Origin: Alphaproteobacteria bacterium | GTDB lineage: Bacteria; Myxococcota_A; UBA796; GCA-2862545 | Assembly (NCBI GenBank): GCA_020632955.1 | Contig: JACKEO010000015.1 | Span: 1-64,000, forward strand | DNA length: 64,000 nt | Direction of reading: 5' to 3' | Shown here: positions 15,706-24,105 of the stretch, in pieces | Numbering within the stretch: the first letter of the stretch is position 1 | Layout of the letters: each line of letters starts with the position of its first letter | Program-made: the position numbers and the translations under genes | The notes under the pieces: model-generated | The model's input: the letters and a program-made list of their open reading frames with translations, nothing else | Told to the model about the DNA's origin: nothing | Databases searched by the model: none

Positions 15706-16238
15706 GACGCCGTCACCGGGGGCGGGGGACCCCGCCACAGGTAGAGCAGCACGGCGCCCCCCATGAGCAGCAGCGCCTCGGCGCCCAGCACCTGGCCCAC
15801 CAGCGGCCAGCGCACGCCCCACCAGGGCGCGGGCACCATGAGGATGCCGAGCGCCGTGCCCTCGAAGCTGGTGCCCACCTGGGCGAGCGCGGACGGGGTC
15901 CAGGTGCGTCCCCGGGATCGTGCCCAGAGCCAGCCCAGCGTCACCACCGCGTCACGTGCGGGGAGCACCAGGGCGAGCCACGCGGGCGCCCGCCCCAGCC
16001 ACCACAGCGTGAGCAACGCCCCGCCGGCGAGCGCCTTGTCGCCCGCGGAGTCCAGGAGCAGGCCCCACCGGGTGGGCCCCAGGCGCCGTGCCAGCCAGCC
16101 GTCCACCAGATCGGTGAGGGCGGCGCCGCAGAACAGGAAGAAGGCCGCGTGGGCGTGGTCGGACAGCAGCAGGCCCACCACCACCGGGGCGGCGAGCAGC
16201 CGCGAGGCCGTGACCGCGTCGGCTGCGTGACGGACCAC
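15702..16238 (-). CDS. CDP-alcohol phosphatidyltransferase (second of the tandem pair)
   Basis: 178 residues, mostly hydrophobic. It carries the complete CDP-alcohol motif DLVDGWLARRLGPTRWGLLL followed by DSAGDKA. The start is GTG at 16238 with GGGAGG upstream. It is the first gene of a unit that continues with the other phosphatidyltransferase and the 475-residue lipoprotein. The two enzymes are not close copies: spacing is kept in the motif but flanking sequence differs. This suggests two distinct phospholipids, for example phosphatidylglycerophosphate and one other; which makes which is open. Confidence 0.85.
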   Translation of the reverse strand: MVRHAADAVTASRLLAAPVVVGLLLSDHAHAAFFLFCGAALTDLVDGWLARRLGPTRWGLLLDSAGDKALAGGALLTLWWLGRAPAWLALVLPARDAVVTLGWLWARSRGRTWTPSALAQVGTSFEGTALGILMVPAPWWGVRWPLVGQVLGAEALLLMGGAVLLYLWRGPPPPVTAS

Positions 16239-16291
16239 CGGCGCCTCCCACGGCGAGGGGGATAGACGGTCCGCTAGCGTGAGGCACCCCG

Positions 16292-17905
16292 ATGGTCGAG
16301 ACCTCGGACTTCCTCGTCATCGGCACGGGCATCGCCGGTCTGTCCTTCGCCCTGCGCGCCGCGCGCCACGGCACGGTCACGATCCTCACGAAGGACGAGC
16401 CGGGCGAGTCGAACAGTGTCTACGCCCAGGGCGGCATCGCCGCGGTGTGGTCGGAGGACGACACCTTCGACGACCACGTGCACGACACGCTCGTCGCAGG
16501 CGCCGGCCTCTGCCGTCCGGAGGCCGTGGCCCAGACCGTGCGCGAGGGTCCCCAGCGCGTGCAGGAGCTCATCGAGCTCGGGGCCCGCTTCACCCGCTGG
16601 GACGACGACCCCTCCAAGTACGACCTGCACCGCGAGGGCGGGCACTCCCGCCGGCGCATCCTCCACGCGGCCGACCTCACCGGCCGCGAGATCGTGCGTG
16701 CGCTCACGGAGGCCTGCGCCGCCGATCCACGGATCCGGGTGCTCGATCACCACGTGGCGGTCGACCTGATCACCCGACGCACGCTGGCACGGCGCCGCCA
16801 GGAGATCCCGCCGCACGACGACGAGGTGCTGGGCGCGTACGCCCTCGACCAGCGCACCGGCACCGTGGGCACCCATGCCGCCCGCTTCGTGCTGCTGGCC
16901 ACCGGCGGGGCCGGCCGCCTCTACCGCTTCACCACCAACCCCCGGGTGGCCACGGGCGACGGCATGGCGATGGCCTGGCGGGCCGGCGCACGCATGGCGA
17001 ACCTGGAGTTCATCCAGTTCCACCCCACCTCGCTCTACCACCACAAGCTGCAGAGCTTCCTGGTGACCGAGGCCCTGCGGGGCGAGGGCGGCACGCTGGT
17101 GCTGCCCAGCGGCGAGCGCTTCATGCCCCGCTACGACGAGCGGGCCGAGCTGGCCCCCCGCGACGTGGTCGCCCGCGCCATCGACGCCGAGCTCAAGCGC
17201 CGCGGCCTCGAGTGCGTCTACCTCGACATGACCCACCGCAGCCGCGACGAGCTGCAGGGCCACTTCCCGAACATCTTCTCCACCCTGGCCTCGGTCGGCC
17301 TCGACATGAGCACCGACCCCATCCCCGTGGTGCCCGCCGCCCACTACGTCTGCGGCGGCGTGCAGACCGATCTGCACGGCTGCACCAGCCTGTCGCGCCT
17401 GCTGGCCGTGGGCGAGGTGAGCTGCACCGGACTGCACGGCGCCAACCGCCTCGCCTCGAACTCGCTGCTCGAGGCCGTCGTCTTCGCCGAGAAGGCCGCG
17501 GGCTGGTGCGAGGCCCACCTGGCCGCGACGCCGCTGATCGACGACCTGCCCACCTGGGAGTCGGGCCGCGCCGCCGAGCCCGACGAGCTCGTCGTCGTGC
17601 ACCAGGTCTGGCAGGAGATCCGCTCCTTCATGTGGAACTACGTGGGCATCGTGCGCACGCACCGCCGCATGAAGCGCGCGCGGCGCCGCATCGAGATGGT
17701 GAAGGAGGAGATCGAGGCGTACTACTGGGACTTCAAGGTCACCACCGACCTCGTCGAGCTGCGCAACCTGGCCGACGTGGCCGACATGGTGGTGCAGTGC
17801 GCCCTGCTGCGGCGCGAGTCCCGGGGCCTGCACTACACGCTGGACTTCCCGGAGTCCGACCCGCGCTTCCTGCGCGACACGGTCATCCAGCGCTGGGTGG
17901 ACTGA
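16292..17905 (+). CDS. nadB: L-aspartate oxidase
   Basis: 537 residues. It oxidises L-aspartate to iminoaspartate with FAD, the first step of de novo NAD synthesis. DFLVIGTGIAGLSFALRAA binds FAD; SNSVYAQGGIAAV, REGGHSRRRILHAADLTGRE, EFIQFHPTSLY, RGEGGTLV, VPAAHYVCGGV and GLHGANRLASNSLLEAV follow in family order. The C-terminal helical domain (SFMWNYVGIVRTHRRM) fits NadB better than the related succinate dehydrogenase flavoprotein. nadA and nadC are not in the window. Its 3' end overlaps the convergent FG-GAP gene by 23 bases. Confidence 0.95.
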   Translation: MVETSDFLVIGTGIAGLSFALRAARHGTVTILTKDEPGESNSVYAQGGIAAVWSEDDTFDDHVHDTLVAGAGLCRPEAVAQTVREGPQRVQELIELGARFTRWDDDPSKYDLHREGGHSRRRILHAADLTGREIVRALTEACAADPRIRVLDHHVAVDLITRRTLARRRQEIPPHDDEVLGAYALDQRTGTVGTHAARFVLLATGGAGRLYRFTTNPRVATGDGMAMAWRAGARMANLEFIQFHPTSLYHHKLQSFLVTEALRGEGGTLVLPSGERFMPRYDERAELAPRDVVARAIDAELKRRGLECVYLDMTHRSRDELQGHFPNIFSTLASVGLDMSTDPIPVVPAAHYVCGGVQTDLHGCTSLSRLLAVGEVSCTGLHGANRLASNSLLEAVVFAEKAAGWCEAHLAATPLIDDLPTWESGRAAEPDELVVVHQVWQEIRSFMWNYVGIVRTHRRMKRARRRIEMVKEEIEAYYWDFKVTTDLVELRNLADVADMVVQCALLRRESRGLHYTLDFPESDPRFLRDTVIQRWVD

Positions 17906-17907
17906 CC
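17881..17907. terminator. palindromic overlap of nadB and FG-GAP gene 3' ends
   Basis: The 23-base overlap of two convergent genes is framed by GGTCA (17881-17885) and TGACC (17903-17907), each holding one of the two TGA stops. Inside lies the perfect palindrome CCAGC-GCTGG (17887-17896). Three of the outer base pairs follow automatically from identical stop codons; the rest do not. Confidence 0.35.
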
Positions 17908-19607
17908 ACCACCTCGGCGTCCTCGGCGGCGTAGGGGCCGTGGGTGGACGTGCGGCCGTCGGGCCAGCGCACCTCCACGGTGACCTCGCCCGTGCCCTGG
18001 CCCAGCGGCAGGTGGGCCACGGTCTCGTGGGGACCGGAGTAGCCGGCCGGGCGCCACAGGTCGGCGAGGCGCCGGTGGTCGCCGCGCTGCAGCACCACGC
18101 GGGCGCCCACCGCGGGCAGACCGTGGTCGTCCACCGGCCGGACGCGGAGCACCGGGCCCGCCTTCGTCACGTCGTTCCAGAGGATCGACACCCCGCGCCC
18201 CGTGCCCACCACCGCGTCCACGTCGAGGTCGCCGTCCAGGTCGCCCACCGCCACCCGGGCAGCGAGCCCCGTGGCCTTGCCGGTGGCGCCAGGGCGGTCC
18301 ACGAGGTCGTGGCGCGTCATGTGGCCGGTGCCGTCGTTGTGCAGGAGCATGGTGGCGGGGTGCGGGAAGGGCAGGCCGGTGGGGCCGATGCACATGCTCG
18401 CGTTGCTGGCGGCCCCCCGGGCGTCGGCGCTCACGCCCACGATGAGGTCGGGGGCGCCGTCGTGGTCGACGTCGGTGGCGGCGACGCCCCAGGTGACCGA
18501 GCGCGCCGTGGCCGCCCACCAGCCCAGGGCCTGCCCGGCGTCGAACCAGGTGCCGCACTGGCCCAGGTAGACGCTGTCGGGGCCGAGGTCGGTGATGTAG
18601 ACGTCGAGCTGACCGTCGCCGTCGAAGTCGGCCTGCGCCACGCCCATGCCGTGGTCGTACACGTCCAGGCCGCGGCCGGGCGCCGGCACGAGGCCCGATG
18701 CGGTGCCGCGCAGCAGGCGGTTCGTGGCGAAGTCGGTGGTGAGCAGCAGGTCGGTGTGGCCGTCGTGGTCGAGGTCGCCCACCAGGGCGCCGTACGGGGC
18801 CACCGTGGGCGTGGCGAGCACCGGGTCGGGGCACAGGCCCGCCGGCGCGTCCACGTAGGCCCCCTGGCCGTCGGCCACGTAGCAGCGCACAGGCCCGCCC
18901 GAGAAGGCGGGCGCGGGCACCTGCAGGTCGCCCGTGTCGACGGCGTCGGGGTCGGGGCAGCTGTCCATCAGGAGGCCGTGCGCACCCCACACCAGATCCA
19001 GCGGCCCCTGGTGGTCGAGGTCGATCAGCGCCAGCATCTCGGGCAGCCGGCGCTCGGCGGCCAGCGTGGAGGGCACCGAGAGCACCTCGCCGCCGACCGA
19101 CCAGGTGCGGCCCGGTCCGGCGAGCACGGCCGTGGCGCCGTGCGAGGTGGCGAGGAGCAGGTCGAGGTCGTGGTCGCCGTCCACGTCGGCCAGGGTGCAG
19201 CCGTGGATCAGGCCCACGTCCCCCGGGGTGACGGCCGTGGTGACCGGGGTGGGCGTGGGGGTGCCGTCGCCCCAGCGCACCTCCAGGTCGAAGGACGGAC
19301 CGCCCTCGTACAGGGCGAGCAGGTCGGTGCGTCCGTCGCCGTCGAGGTCGTCCACGGCCAGGCACAGCGCGAAGCGGCTGCCCAGCACCTGGGCGCGGAA
19401 GCCGCCGTCGGACCCCAGCGCCGAGGCCGGCAGCGGAGGGCCGGGCGGGAAGGTGGGGCAGGGAGCCCCCGAGTCGCCGGTGGGCCCCGTGTCGGTGTCG
19501 CCGGGCACGACGTCGCTGTCGGGGGCGTCGGTGTCGTCGCGGTCGCCCCCGGGACCCGACGGCGCGGTGCCGCAGGCGGCCAGGAGCAGCGGCAGGAGGA
19601 GGCGCAT
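17883..19607 (-). CDS. FG-GAP/VCBS-repeat lipoprotein with UnbV-like C-terminus
   Basis: 574 residues. The signal peptide ends in lipobox LLAAC (Cys12), followed by an Asp/Thr/Gly linker (DRDDTDAPDSDVVPGDTDTG). Then come at least six FG-GAP-type blades with calcium-binding DxDxDG loops: DLDGDGRTD, DVDGDHDLD, DLDHDGHTD, DFDGDGQLD, DVDHDGAPD and DLDGDLDVD. The C-terminal 100 residues (VGARVVLQRG...VEVRWPDGR) look like an ASPIC/UnbV domain. It is likely an outer-membrane, surface-exposed beta-propeller for binding or adhesion. Its start at 19607 is 101 bases from the divergent SGNH gene. Two similar lipoproteins lie at 49027-52397. Confidence 0.85.
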   Translation of the reverse strand: MRLLLPLLLAACGTAPSGPGGDRDDTDAPDSDVVPGDTDTGPTGDSGAPCPTFPPGPPLPASALGSDGGFRAQVLGSRFALCLAVDDLDGDGRTDLLALYEGGPSFDLEVRWGDGTPTPTPVTTAVTPGDVGLIHGCTLADVDGDHDLDLLLATSHGATAVLAGPGRTWSVGGEVLSVPSTLAAERRLPEMLALIDLDHQGPLDLVWGAHGLLMDSCPDPDAVDTGDLQVPAPAFSGGPVRCYVADGQGAYVDAPAGLCPDPVLATPTVAPYGALVGDLDHDGHTDLLLTTDFATNRLLRGTASGLVPAPGRGLDVYDHGMGVAQADFDGDGQLDVYITDLGPDSVYLGQCGTWFDAGQALGWWAATARSVTWGVAATDVDHDGAPDLIVGVSADARGAASNASMCIGPTGLPFPHPATMLLHNDGTGHMTRHDLVDRPGATGKATGLAARVAVGDLDGDLDVDAVVGTGRGVSILWNDVTKAGPVLRVRPVDDHGLPAVGARVVLQRGDHRRLADLWRPAGYSGPHETVAHLPLGQGTGEVTVEVRWPDGRTSTHGPYAAEDAEVVVSPPSAG

Positions 19608-19708
19608 GCGGCAGGATGCCCCGTTTCGCGGGAGGTCGTCCAGCCGACCGTGGCACAGTGTGTCCGCGTCGCCTCCCTCCGGCCTCGCCCGTCCCCCGGT
19701 GTCCCGCG

Positions 19709-20677
19709 GTGAGCTCCCGTCCGCACCCCGCCCACGTGCTGGCCGCGCTCCTGCCCGCGCTGCTCGTCGCGGCCTGGCTGGCCTGGGCGCTGGGGCCCGT
19801 GCCGCCGCCCGACTCGGCGCACGGCCGGGCGATGGACGCGGCCGTGGACGCCGCCGACCCGCAGCTGGTGGTGCTCGGCAACTCCGCCACGCGCATGGCG
19901 ATCGACCCCGACAGCCTGGCGCGGGACCTCGGGATGCCGGGTCGCGTGGTGGCGCTGACCGTGGACGGCTTCGCGTCGGCGGGCTGGCTCGCCCTGCTCC
20001 GCCACCACGTGGTCGCGCGCGGTGCCCGGCCCGCGCTGGTGCTCGTGGCGTCCACCGACGGCTTCGCCCTGAGCGCGTTGGGGCAGGAGCCCTTCGCCCT
20101 GCAGCGCCTCGCCGAGCACCTGGATCCCGACGACCGCGACATCGCCGACAGGGTGGGGGTGGGGTCGGGCTGGACCGAGCGCTGGCGCCTGCACCGGCTC
20201 GCCCTGCGCGCGCGGGTGCTCGACGTCGTGCGGGCGGTGGCGGCGCTTCCCTTCGCGCGGGAGCCCACCTGGACCGAGGCGGTGGCCACGGCCGCGCGGG
20301 CCCGCCACGCGGTGCTCGGGCCGCTGGGCGTCGCGGATCCGGCCGCACCCCGGGGGCTCCTGCCGGAGGTGGTGCCCGTGCCGGCGGCGGTGGGCTGGAC
20401 GGACTCGCTGCTGCTCGAGCTGGTGGCCGAGGTGCGGAGCCTGGAGGCCACGCTGGTGTACGTGCGCCTGCCGGTGCACACCGCCGGGCCGGACGGGGCG
20501 GAGGAGGCCGCAGTCCTCCGGGCGCACCTCGAGGCCGAGGGCGCGGTGTGGGTCGACCTCACGGACCTCCCGTTCCCGGAAGGGGACTGGGAGGACCCCA
20601 CCCACCTCGCGCCCTCCGGTCGGACGCGCCTCACGGCCGAGCTCACGCGACGGCTCACGGCCCGGGGCCTGCCGTGA
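19709..20677 (+). CDS. membrane-anchored SGNH-type acyltransfer protein, MBOAT partner
   Basis: 322 residues from a GTG. One N-terminal membrane helix (HVLAALLPALLVAAWLAW) is followed by an extracytoplasmic domain with LVVLGNSATRMAIDP, where Ser59 in GNSAT fits the SGNH nucleophile. A late D296-P-T-H299 motif gives the Asp and His of the triad. Such proteins (DltD-, AlgJ/AlgX- or PatB-like) work with MBOAT proteins to move acyl groups onto exported polymers. The MBOAT gene follows with a GTGA overlap, which strongly supports that pairing. The polymer and acyl group are unknown. Confidence 0.75.
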   Translation: MSSRPHPAHVLAALLPALLVAAWLAWALGPVPPPDSAHGRAMDAAVDAADPQLVVLGNSATRMAIDPDSLARDLGMPGRVVALTVDGFASAGWLALLRHHVVARGARPALVLVASTDGFALSALGQEPFALQRLAEHLDPDDRDIADRVGVGSGWTERWRLHRLALRARVLDVVRAVAALPFAREPTWTEAVATAARARHAVLGPLGVADPAAPRGLLPEVVPVPAAVGWTDSLLLELVAEVRSLEATLVYVRLPVHTAGPDGAEEAAVLRAHLEAEGAVWVDLTDLPFPEGDWEDPTHLAPSGRTRLTAELTRRLTARGLP

Positions 20678-22074
20678 GCTTCGTCGAACCGGCCTTCCCG
20701 GCGCTCCTCGCCGTGGCGCTCCTGGGCGTGGCGGTCCTGCGCGGGCGGGCGCGCCAGCTGCTGCTGCTCGCCGTGAGCCTCGTGTTCTACGGGTGGGCGG
20801 ACCCTCGCCTGGTGGGCCTGCTCCTGGGGGTGGGACTGGTGGCCTGGGGCCTGGGCCTCGCGGTCGCCCGCTGGCCGTCGCGCCGGCGCCTGTGGCTGGG
20901 GCTCGCCGCCCTCGGCACGCTGGGCCCGCTCGTCGCCTTCAAGTACCTGGACCTGCTGGGCACCGCGGCGGCCACGGCCCTGGGGGCGGTGGGGGCGCAC
21001 GCGGCCTGGGCGCCCACCGGCTGGCTGCTCCCCGTGGGCATCAGCTTCTACACGCTGCAGGGCCTCGCGTACGTGGTGGACGTGCACCGCGGCCGCCTGC
21101 CCGCGCGGCGCGACCCCGTCGACGTGCTGCTCTTCGTCGCCTTCTTCCCCCAGCTCGTGGCGGGTCCCATCGAGCGGGCCGCCCACCTGCTGCCGCAGCT
21201 CGACGCCCCGCGGCGCCCCGACGCCGAGCGCCTCGCCAGCGGCCTGTCCCTCGCGCTGTGGGGGGCGGTGCAGAAGGTGTGCGTCGCCGACGGCATCGCG
21301 CCCTTCGTCGACCGCGTCTTCGCCCTCCCGGCGCCCTCGTGGCCGCTCGTCGTCGCCGGCACGCTGGCCTTCGCCCTGCAGATCCTCGCCGACTTCTCCG
21401 GCTACACCGATCTCGCGCGGGGGGCGGCGCGCATGGTGGGCGTCGAGCTCGTGCCCAACTTCCGCCACCCCTACCTGGCCACGAGCCCCCGGGATTTCTG
21501 GCGCCGCTGGCACGTCAGCTTCAGCACCTGGATCCGCGACTACGTCTACATCCCCCTCGGCGGCAGCCGGCAGGGGCCCGCGCGCACCGCCCTCGCCACG
21601 GTCGCCGCCATGCTCCTGTCGGGCCTGTGGCACGGGGCGAGCGCCAGCTTCGTCCTCTGGGGTGCGTGGCACGCCCTGCTCCTGCTCGCCCAGCGGGCGG
21701 TGCAGCCGCGCCTGCCCGCCTGGCTCGTGGGTCTGCGAGGCAGCCACCACCTGGCCCGCGCGCTCACCTTCCTGGGGGTGCTCGTGGGCTGGACGCTCTT
21801 CCGCGAGACGCGGCTGGATCGGCTCGTGGCCTACGCGGCGCTGCGTCCGTGGACGGCGTCGCGCGACGACTGGGTGGTGGCGAGCGTGCTGCTCGTGCTC
21901 ACCACCCTGCTCGCGCTGCCGCTGCTGGCCGCGCTGGCGCTGGAGGGTCCGCTCGCGCGGGTGCGGGGACCCTGGCGCTGGACGCTGCGCACCACCGGCT
22001 GGACGCTGGCCCTGCTCGCGCTGGCCAGCACCGTGCGCGTGGGGGAGGGGGCCTTCCTCTACTTCCGCTTCTAG
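20674..22074 (+). CDS. MBOAT family membrane O-acyltransferase
   Basis: 466 residues with about ten membrane helices. GISFYTLQGLAYVVDVHRG, FFPQLVAGPIERAAHLLPQL, FSGYTDLARGAARMVG, NFRHPYLATSPRDFWRRWH and LSGLWHGASASFVLWG are the hallmarks of the AlgI/DltB/PatA branch of MBOAT enzymes. His320 in LWHG is the conserved catalytic histidine. These proteins pass acyl groups, usually acetyl, across the inner membrane to an SGNH partner. It is translationally coupled to that partner (GTGA, 20674-20677) and sits beside the carbamoyltransferase gene set. Confidence 0.93.
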   Translation: MSFVEPAFPALLAVALLGVAVLRGRARQLLLLAVSLVFYGWADPRLVGLLLGVGLVAWGLGLAVARWPSRRRLWLGLAALGTLGPLVAFKYLDLLGTAAATALGAVGAHAAWAPTGWLLPVGISFYTLQGLAYVVDVHRGRLPARRDPVDVLLFVAFFPQLVAGPIERAAHLLPQLDAPRRPDAERLASGLSLALWGAVQKVCVADGIAPFVDRVFALPAPSWPLVVAGTLAFALQILADFSGYTDLARGAARMVGVELVPNFRHPYLATSPRDFWRRWHVSFSTWIRDYVYIPLGGSRQGPARTALATVAAMLLSGLWHGASASFVLWGAWHALLLLAQRAVQPRLPAWLVGLRGSHHLARALTFLGVLVGWTLFRETRLDRLVAYAALRPWTASRDDWVVASVLLVLTTLLALPLLAALALEGPLARVRGPWRWTLRTTGWTLALLALASTVRVGEGAFLYFRF

Positions 22075-22108
22075 GACACCGCGCTCCTGGAACACCGCGC
22101 TCCTAGAA
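22069..22108. terminator. inverted repeat holding both stop codons (MBOAT / DUF5989-like)
   Basis: TTCTAGGA (22069-22076) and TCCTAGAA (22101-22108) are perfect 8-base inverted repeats, each with a TAG stop, around a 24-base spacer with an inner GCGC/GCGC pairing. The genes converge here. The repeat arises partly from tandem 16-base units, see the separate entry. Confidence 0.45.
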
Positions 22109-22115
22109 CACCGCG
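22076..22115. repeat. tandem 16-base repeat at the 3' end of the DUF5989-like gene
   Basis: ACACCGCGCTCCTGGA (22076-22091) and ACACCGCGCTCCTAGA (22092-22107) are 15/16 identical, and a third unit starts ACACCGCG at 22108. The third copy is the C-terminal codons of the minus-strand gene. The gene end has therefore been duplicated into the intergenic gap, with the stop codon kept in one copy. Confidence 0.7.
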
Positions 22116-22303
22116 TACAGGAAGGGCGCGACGTACTGCACCGCCTGCAGGCCCGACAGCGCGAGGCCCAGCACGCCCAGCACCAGCAGCATCGGGAGCA
22201 TCCAGAGCCGGTTGTTGCGCCCGGTGAGCTGCGCGAGCTCCCGCAGGGTCTCGAGCCTCAGCCGCCAGGCCGCCAGGGTTCCGATCTCCTCGGGCTCGTC
22301 CAT
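22103..22303 (-). CDS. small membrane protein resembling DUF5989 (copy A)
   Basis: 66 residues. A charged N-terminal half (MDEPEEIGTLAAWRLRLETL) is followed by WMLPMLLVLGVLGLALSGLQ and the end VAPFLYAVF. The pattern 'W-x-x-P hydrophobic stretch ... APF-Y-x-F' is the shape of DUF5989 proteins, which are found next to carbamoyltransferases and SxtJ-like genes. The ATG at 22303 is 36 bases from the divergent SGNH gene, so both may share a regulatory region. A second protein of this type ends the carbamoyltransferase operon (25817). Function unknown. Confidence 0.7.
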   Translation of the reverse strand: MDEPEEIGTLAAWRLRLETLRELAQLTGRNNRLWMLPMLLVLGVLGLALSGLQAVQYVAPFLYAVF

Positions 22304-22339
22304 CGCGCGCTCCGCTCGCCTGCGTGAGAGTATGCCCCG

Positions 22340-23353
22340 ATGCCCGCGGACCGACCATCCCCCACCAGCCCCTGGACCGGCCTCGCCACCAGCCTCCTCA
22401 GCCTCGTGCTGAGCCTGGCGGTGGCCGAGGGCATCGTCCGCCTCGCCGACGGCGGCGCCTTCGCCCAGCTCCGGGCCTTCGCCGCCGACGCCCACGACGG
22501 CGTCGTGATGGTGGAGGGCGCCTACGCGGTCCGCCGGCCCGACGGTCGCCACACCACCGTGACCCTGGGACCCCACGGGCTCCGCCGCACGCCCCCCTCC
22601 GACGGTCCCACCTGGCTGCTCCTGGGCGACAGCCAGGCCCTCGGGCTGGGCGTGGCCGACGACGAGGCGATGGCGGCCGTGGCCACGGCGCGAGGCCCGG
22701 TGCGGGTGCTGCCCGTCGCGGTGCCCGGCTACGGCGTGGGCGATGCCCTGCGGCGCGCGGGCAGCCTGCTCGACGCCCTGCATCCCGACGGCGTGCTGCT
22801 GCTCGTGAACCAGGCCAACGACTGGGACGAGGCAGGGCGCCCCGTCGAGACGCGCTACGAGGTGGGGGGCGGCTGGCTGCTCCCGCGCTCGGCGCCGGCC
22901 TGGGCCCGGTCCTTCTTCGCCACGCCGCTGTCGGGCTCCCACCTGCTGCACCACGCCGTGGTGGTGCTGGCGGCCGACCTCGAGGCGGTGCCCCCGGTGT
23001 GGACCACCGACGCGGACGCCACCGCGCGGGCCACGGCACGCCTCGCCGCCGATGTGCAGCAGTTCGCGGCGGCGCACCCGGGCCTCCCGCTGCGGGTCGC
23101 CTACCTGCCGCTCGACGCCACCACGAGTCCCGAGCGCGCTGCCGCCTCGCCCTACGCCGCCCTGCTCCGCGGCCCCACGCCCGACCTGCTCGCGGCCCTG
23201 CGCACGGCCCTGCCCGGTCACGCCGTGGTCGACCTCACCCCTGCGTTAGGGGACCCGTCCAGCTTCCTCGAGCACGACTACCACCTCTCCCCCGAGGGGC
23301 ACGGACGCGTGGCCGAGGTGCTGGTCGCCGCGCTCGCGGAGCCGTCGCCATGA
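22340..23353 (+). CDS. SGNH/GDSL hydrolase-like protein with N-terminal membrane anchor
   Basis: 337 residues. One membrane helix near residues 15-33 precedes an extracytoplasmic SGNH domain: WLLLGDSQALGLGV (nucleophile Ser98), a Gly block at VAVPGYGVGDALRR, an Asn block at LLVNQANDW, and the C-terminal DYHLSPEGHGRVAEVL with Asp313 and His315. The order fits SGNH hydrolases and O-acyltransferase partners. It is the first gene of a run in which every junction is a 4-base overlap: SGNH - di-iron protein - carbamoyltransferase - DUF5989-like. Confidence 0.82.
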   Translation: MPADRPSPTSPWTGLATSLLSLVLSLAVAEGIVRLADGGAFAQLRAFAADAHDGVVMVEGAYAVRRPDGRHTTVTLGPHGLRRTPPSDGPTWLLLGDSQALGLGVADDEAMAAVATARGPVRVLPVAVPGYGVGDALRRAGSLLDALHPDGVLLLVNQANDWDEAGRPVETRYEVGGGWLLPRSAPAWARSFFATPLSGSHLLHHAVVVLAADLEAVPPVWTTDADATARATARLAADVQQFAAAHPGLPLRVAYLPLDATTSPERAAASPYAALLRGPTPDLLAALRTALPGHAVVDLTPALGDPSSFLEHDYHLSPEGHGRVAEVLVAALAEPSP

Positions 23354-24105
23354 TGGACACCAAGCCCGACAGCCTCGTCCTCCGGTGGATCAGCCGGCTG
23401 GTCTTCCTGCTGCCGGGCCGCGCCGCCGCCAAGATGGCCGAGTTCTCGCACACCGAGTACGGCAGCGGCCTCGACATGCTCGCCGCCACGGCGCTCACGG
23501 GCAGCCGGGCCCGACGGCGGCTCTACTTCCAGCACGCCCTCGACGAGCTCGAGCACGCCCGCCTCTTCCGCGAGCGGGCCTCCGCGCTGGCGGGTCCCCA
23601 CGGGCGCGCGCTGGCCATCCTCGCCGATCACGCGCGCGTGGTGGAGCACGGCATCCACACCAAGGAGCCGCTGTTCTCCACGATGGAGGAGCCCGAGTTC
23701 CTCGCCTTCGTGTGGATCCACGAGCGCAACGGCGAGCGCCAGTTCCGCACCTACGCCGACATCCTGAAGGCCGACGCCGAGACGTCGGCGATGTTCGGGC
23801 GCATCTTCGTCGACGAGCGCTTCCACGTCACCTACAGCCGCACCGAGCTCGACCGCCTCGGTCAGCCCGAGCGGGTGCGCAAGGCGGTGTGGGCGATCCG
23901 CCTGCGGCGCCTGCGCGACGCCTGGCTGCGGCTGGGCCACGTGATGGGCGAGGGGATGGCCTGGCTGTGGCTCTCGCTGGCCTACCTGCTGCTCGTCGGG
24001 CCCTTCTCGCTGGTGGCCTCGGTCTCGGAGCGTCGGGGGGGCGGCCTGGTGGCCGTGGAGGAGGCGCCGGGCCTCGCCGCGCGCACCGCGCAGAGCCAGG
24101 GATGA
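23350..24105 (+). CDS. membrane-anchored ferritin-like di-iron protein
   Basis: 251 residues. Four helices carry a di-iron carboxylate pattern: Glu31/Glu36 in the first, E66-x-x-H69 in ALDELEHARLF, Glu125/Glu129 in WIHERNGERQF, and E156-x-x-H159 in VDERFHV. The C-terminal part has a membrane helix (WLWLSLAYLLLVGPFSLVASV). Di-iron proteins of this superfamily hydroxylate, desaturate or oxidise organic substrates, or store iron. Coupling by ATGA on both sides to an SGNH protein and a carbamoyltransferase suggests it modifies the same substrate, for example by hydroxylation before carbamoylation. The enzyme activity is inferred. Confidence 0.72.
   Translation: MMDTKPDSLVLRWISRLVFLLPGRAAAKMAEFSHTEYGSGLDMLAATALTGSRARRRLYFQHALDELEHARLFRERASALAGPHGRALAILADHARVVEHGIHTKEPLFSTMEEPEFLAFVWIHERNGERQFRTYADILKADAETSAMFGRIFVDERFHVTYSRTELDRLGQPERVRKAVWAIRLRRLRDAWLRLGHVMGEGMAWLWLSLAYLLLVGPFSLVASVSERRGGGLVAVEEAPGLAARTAQSQG

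Noticed and set aside
17833..22095. A 1420-codon open frame on the minus strand across nadB, the FG-GAP gene and the SGNH/MBOAT genes
   Set aside because: Its translation is low-complexity (Arg/Gly/Ala/Pro) with no domain and it runs antisense to several well-supported genes. Long antisense frames are common at this GC content.
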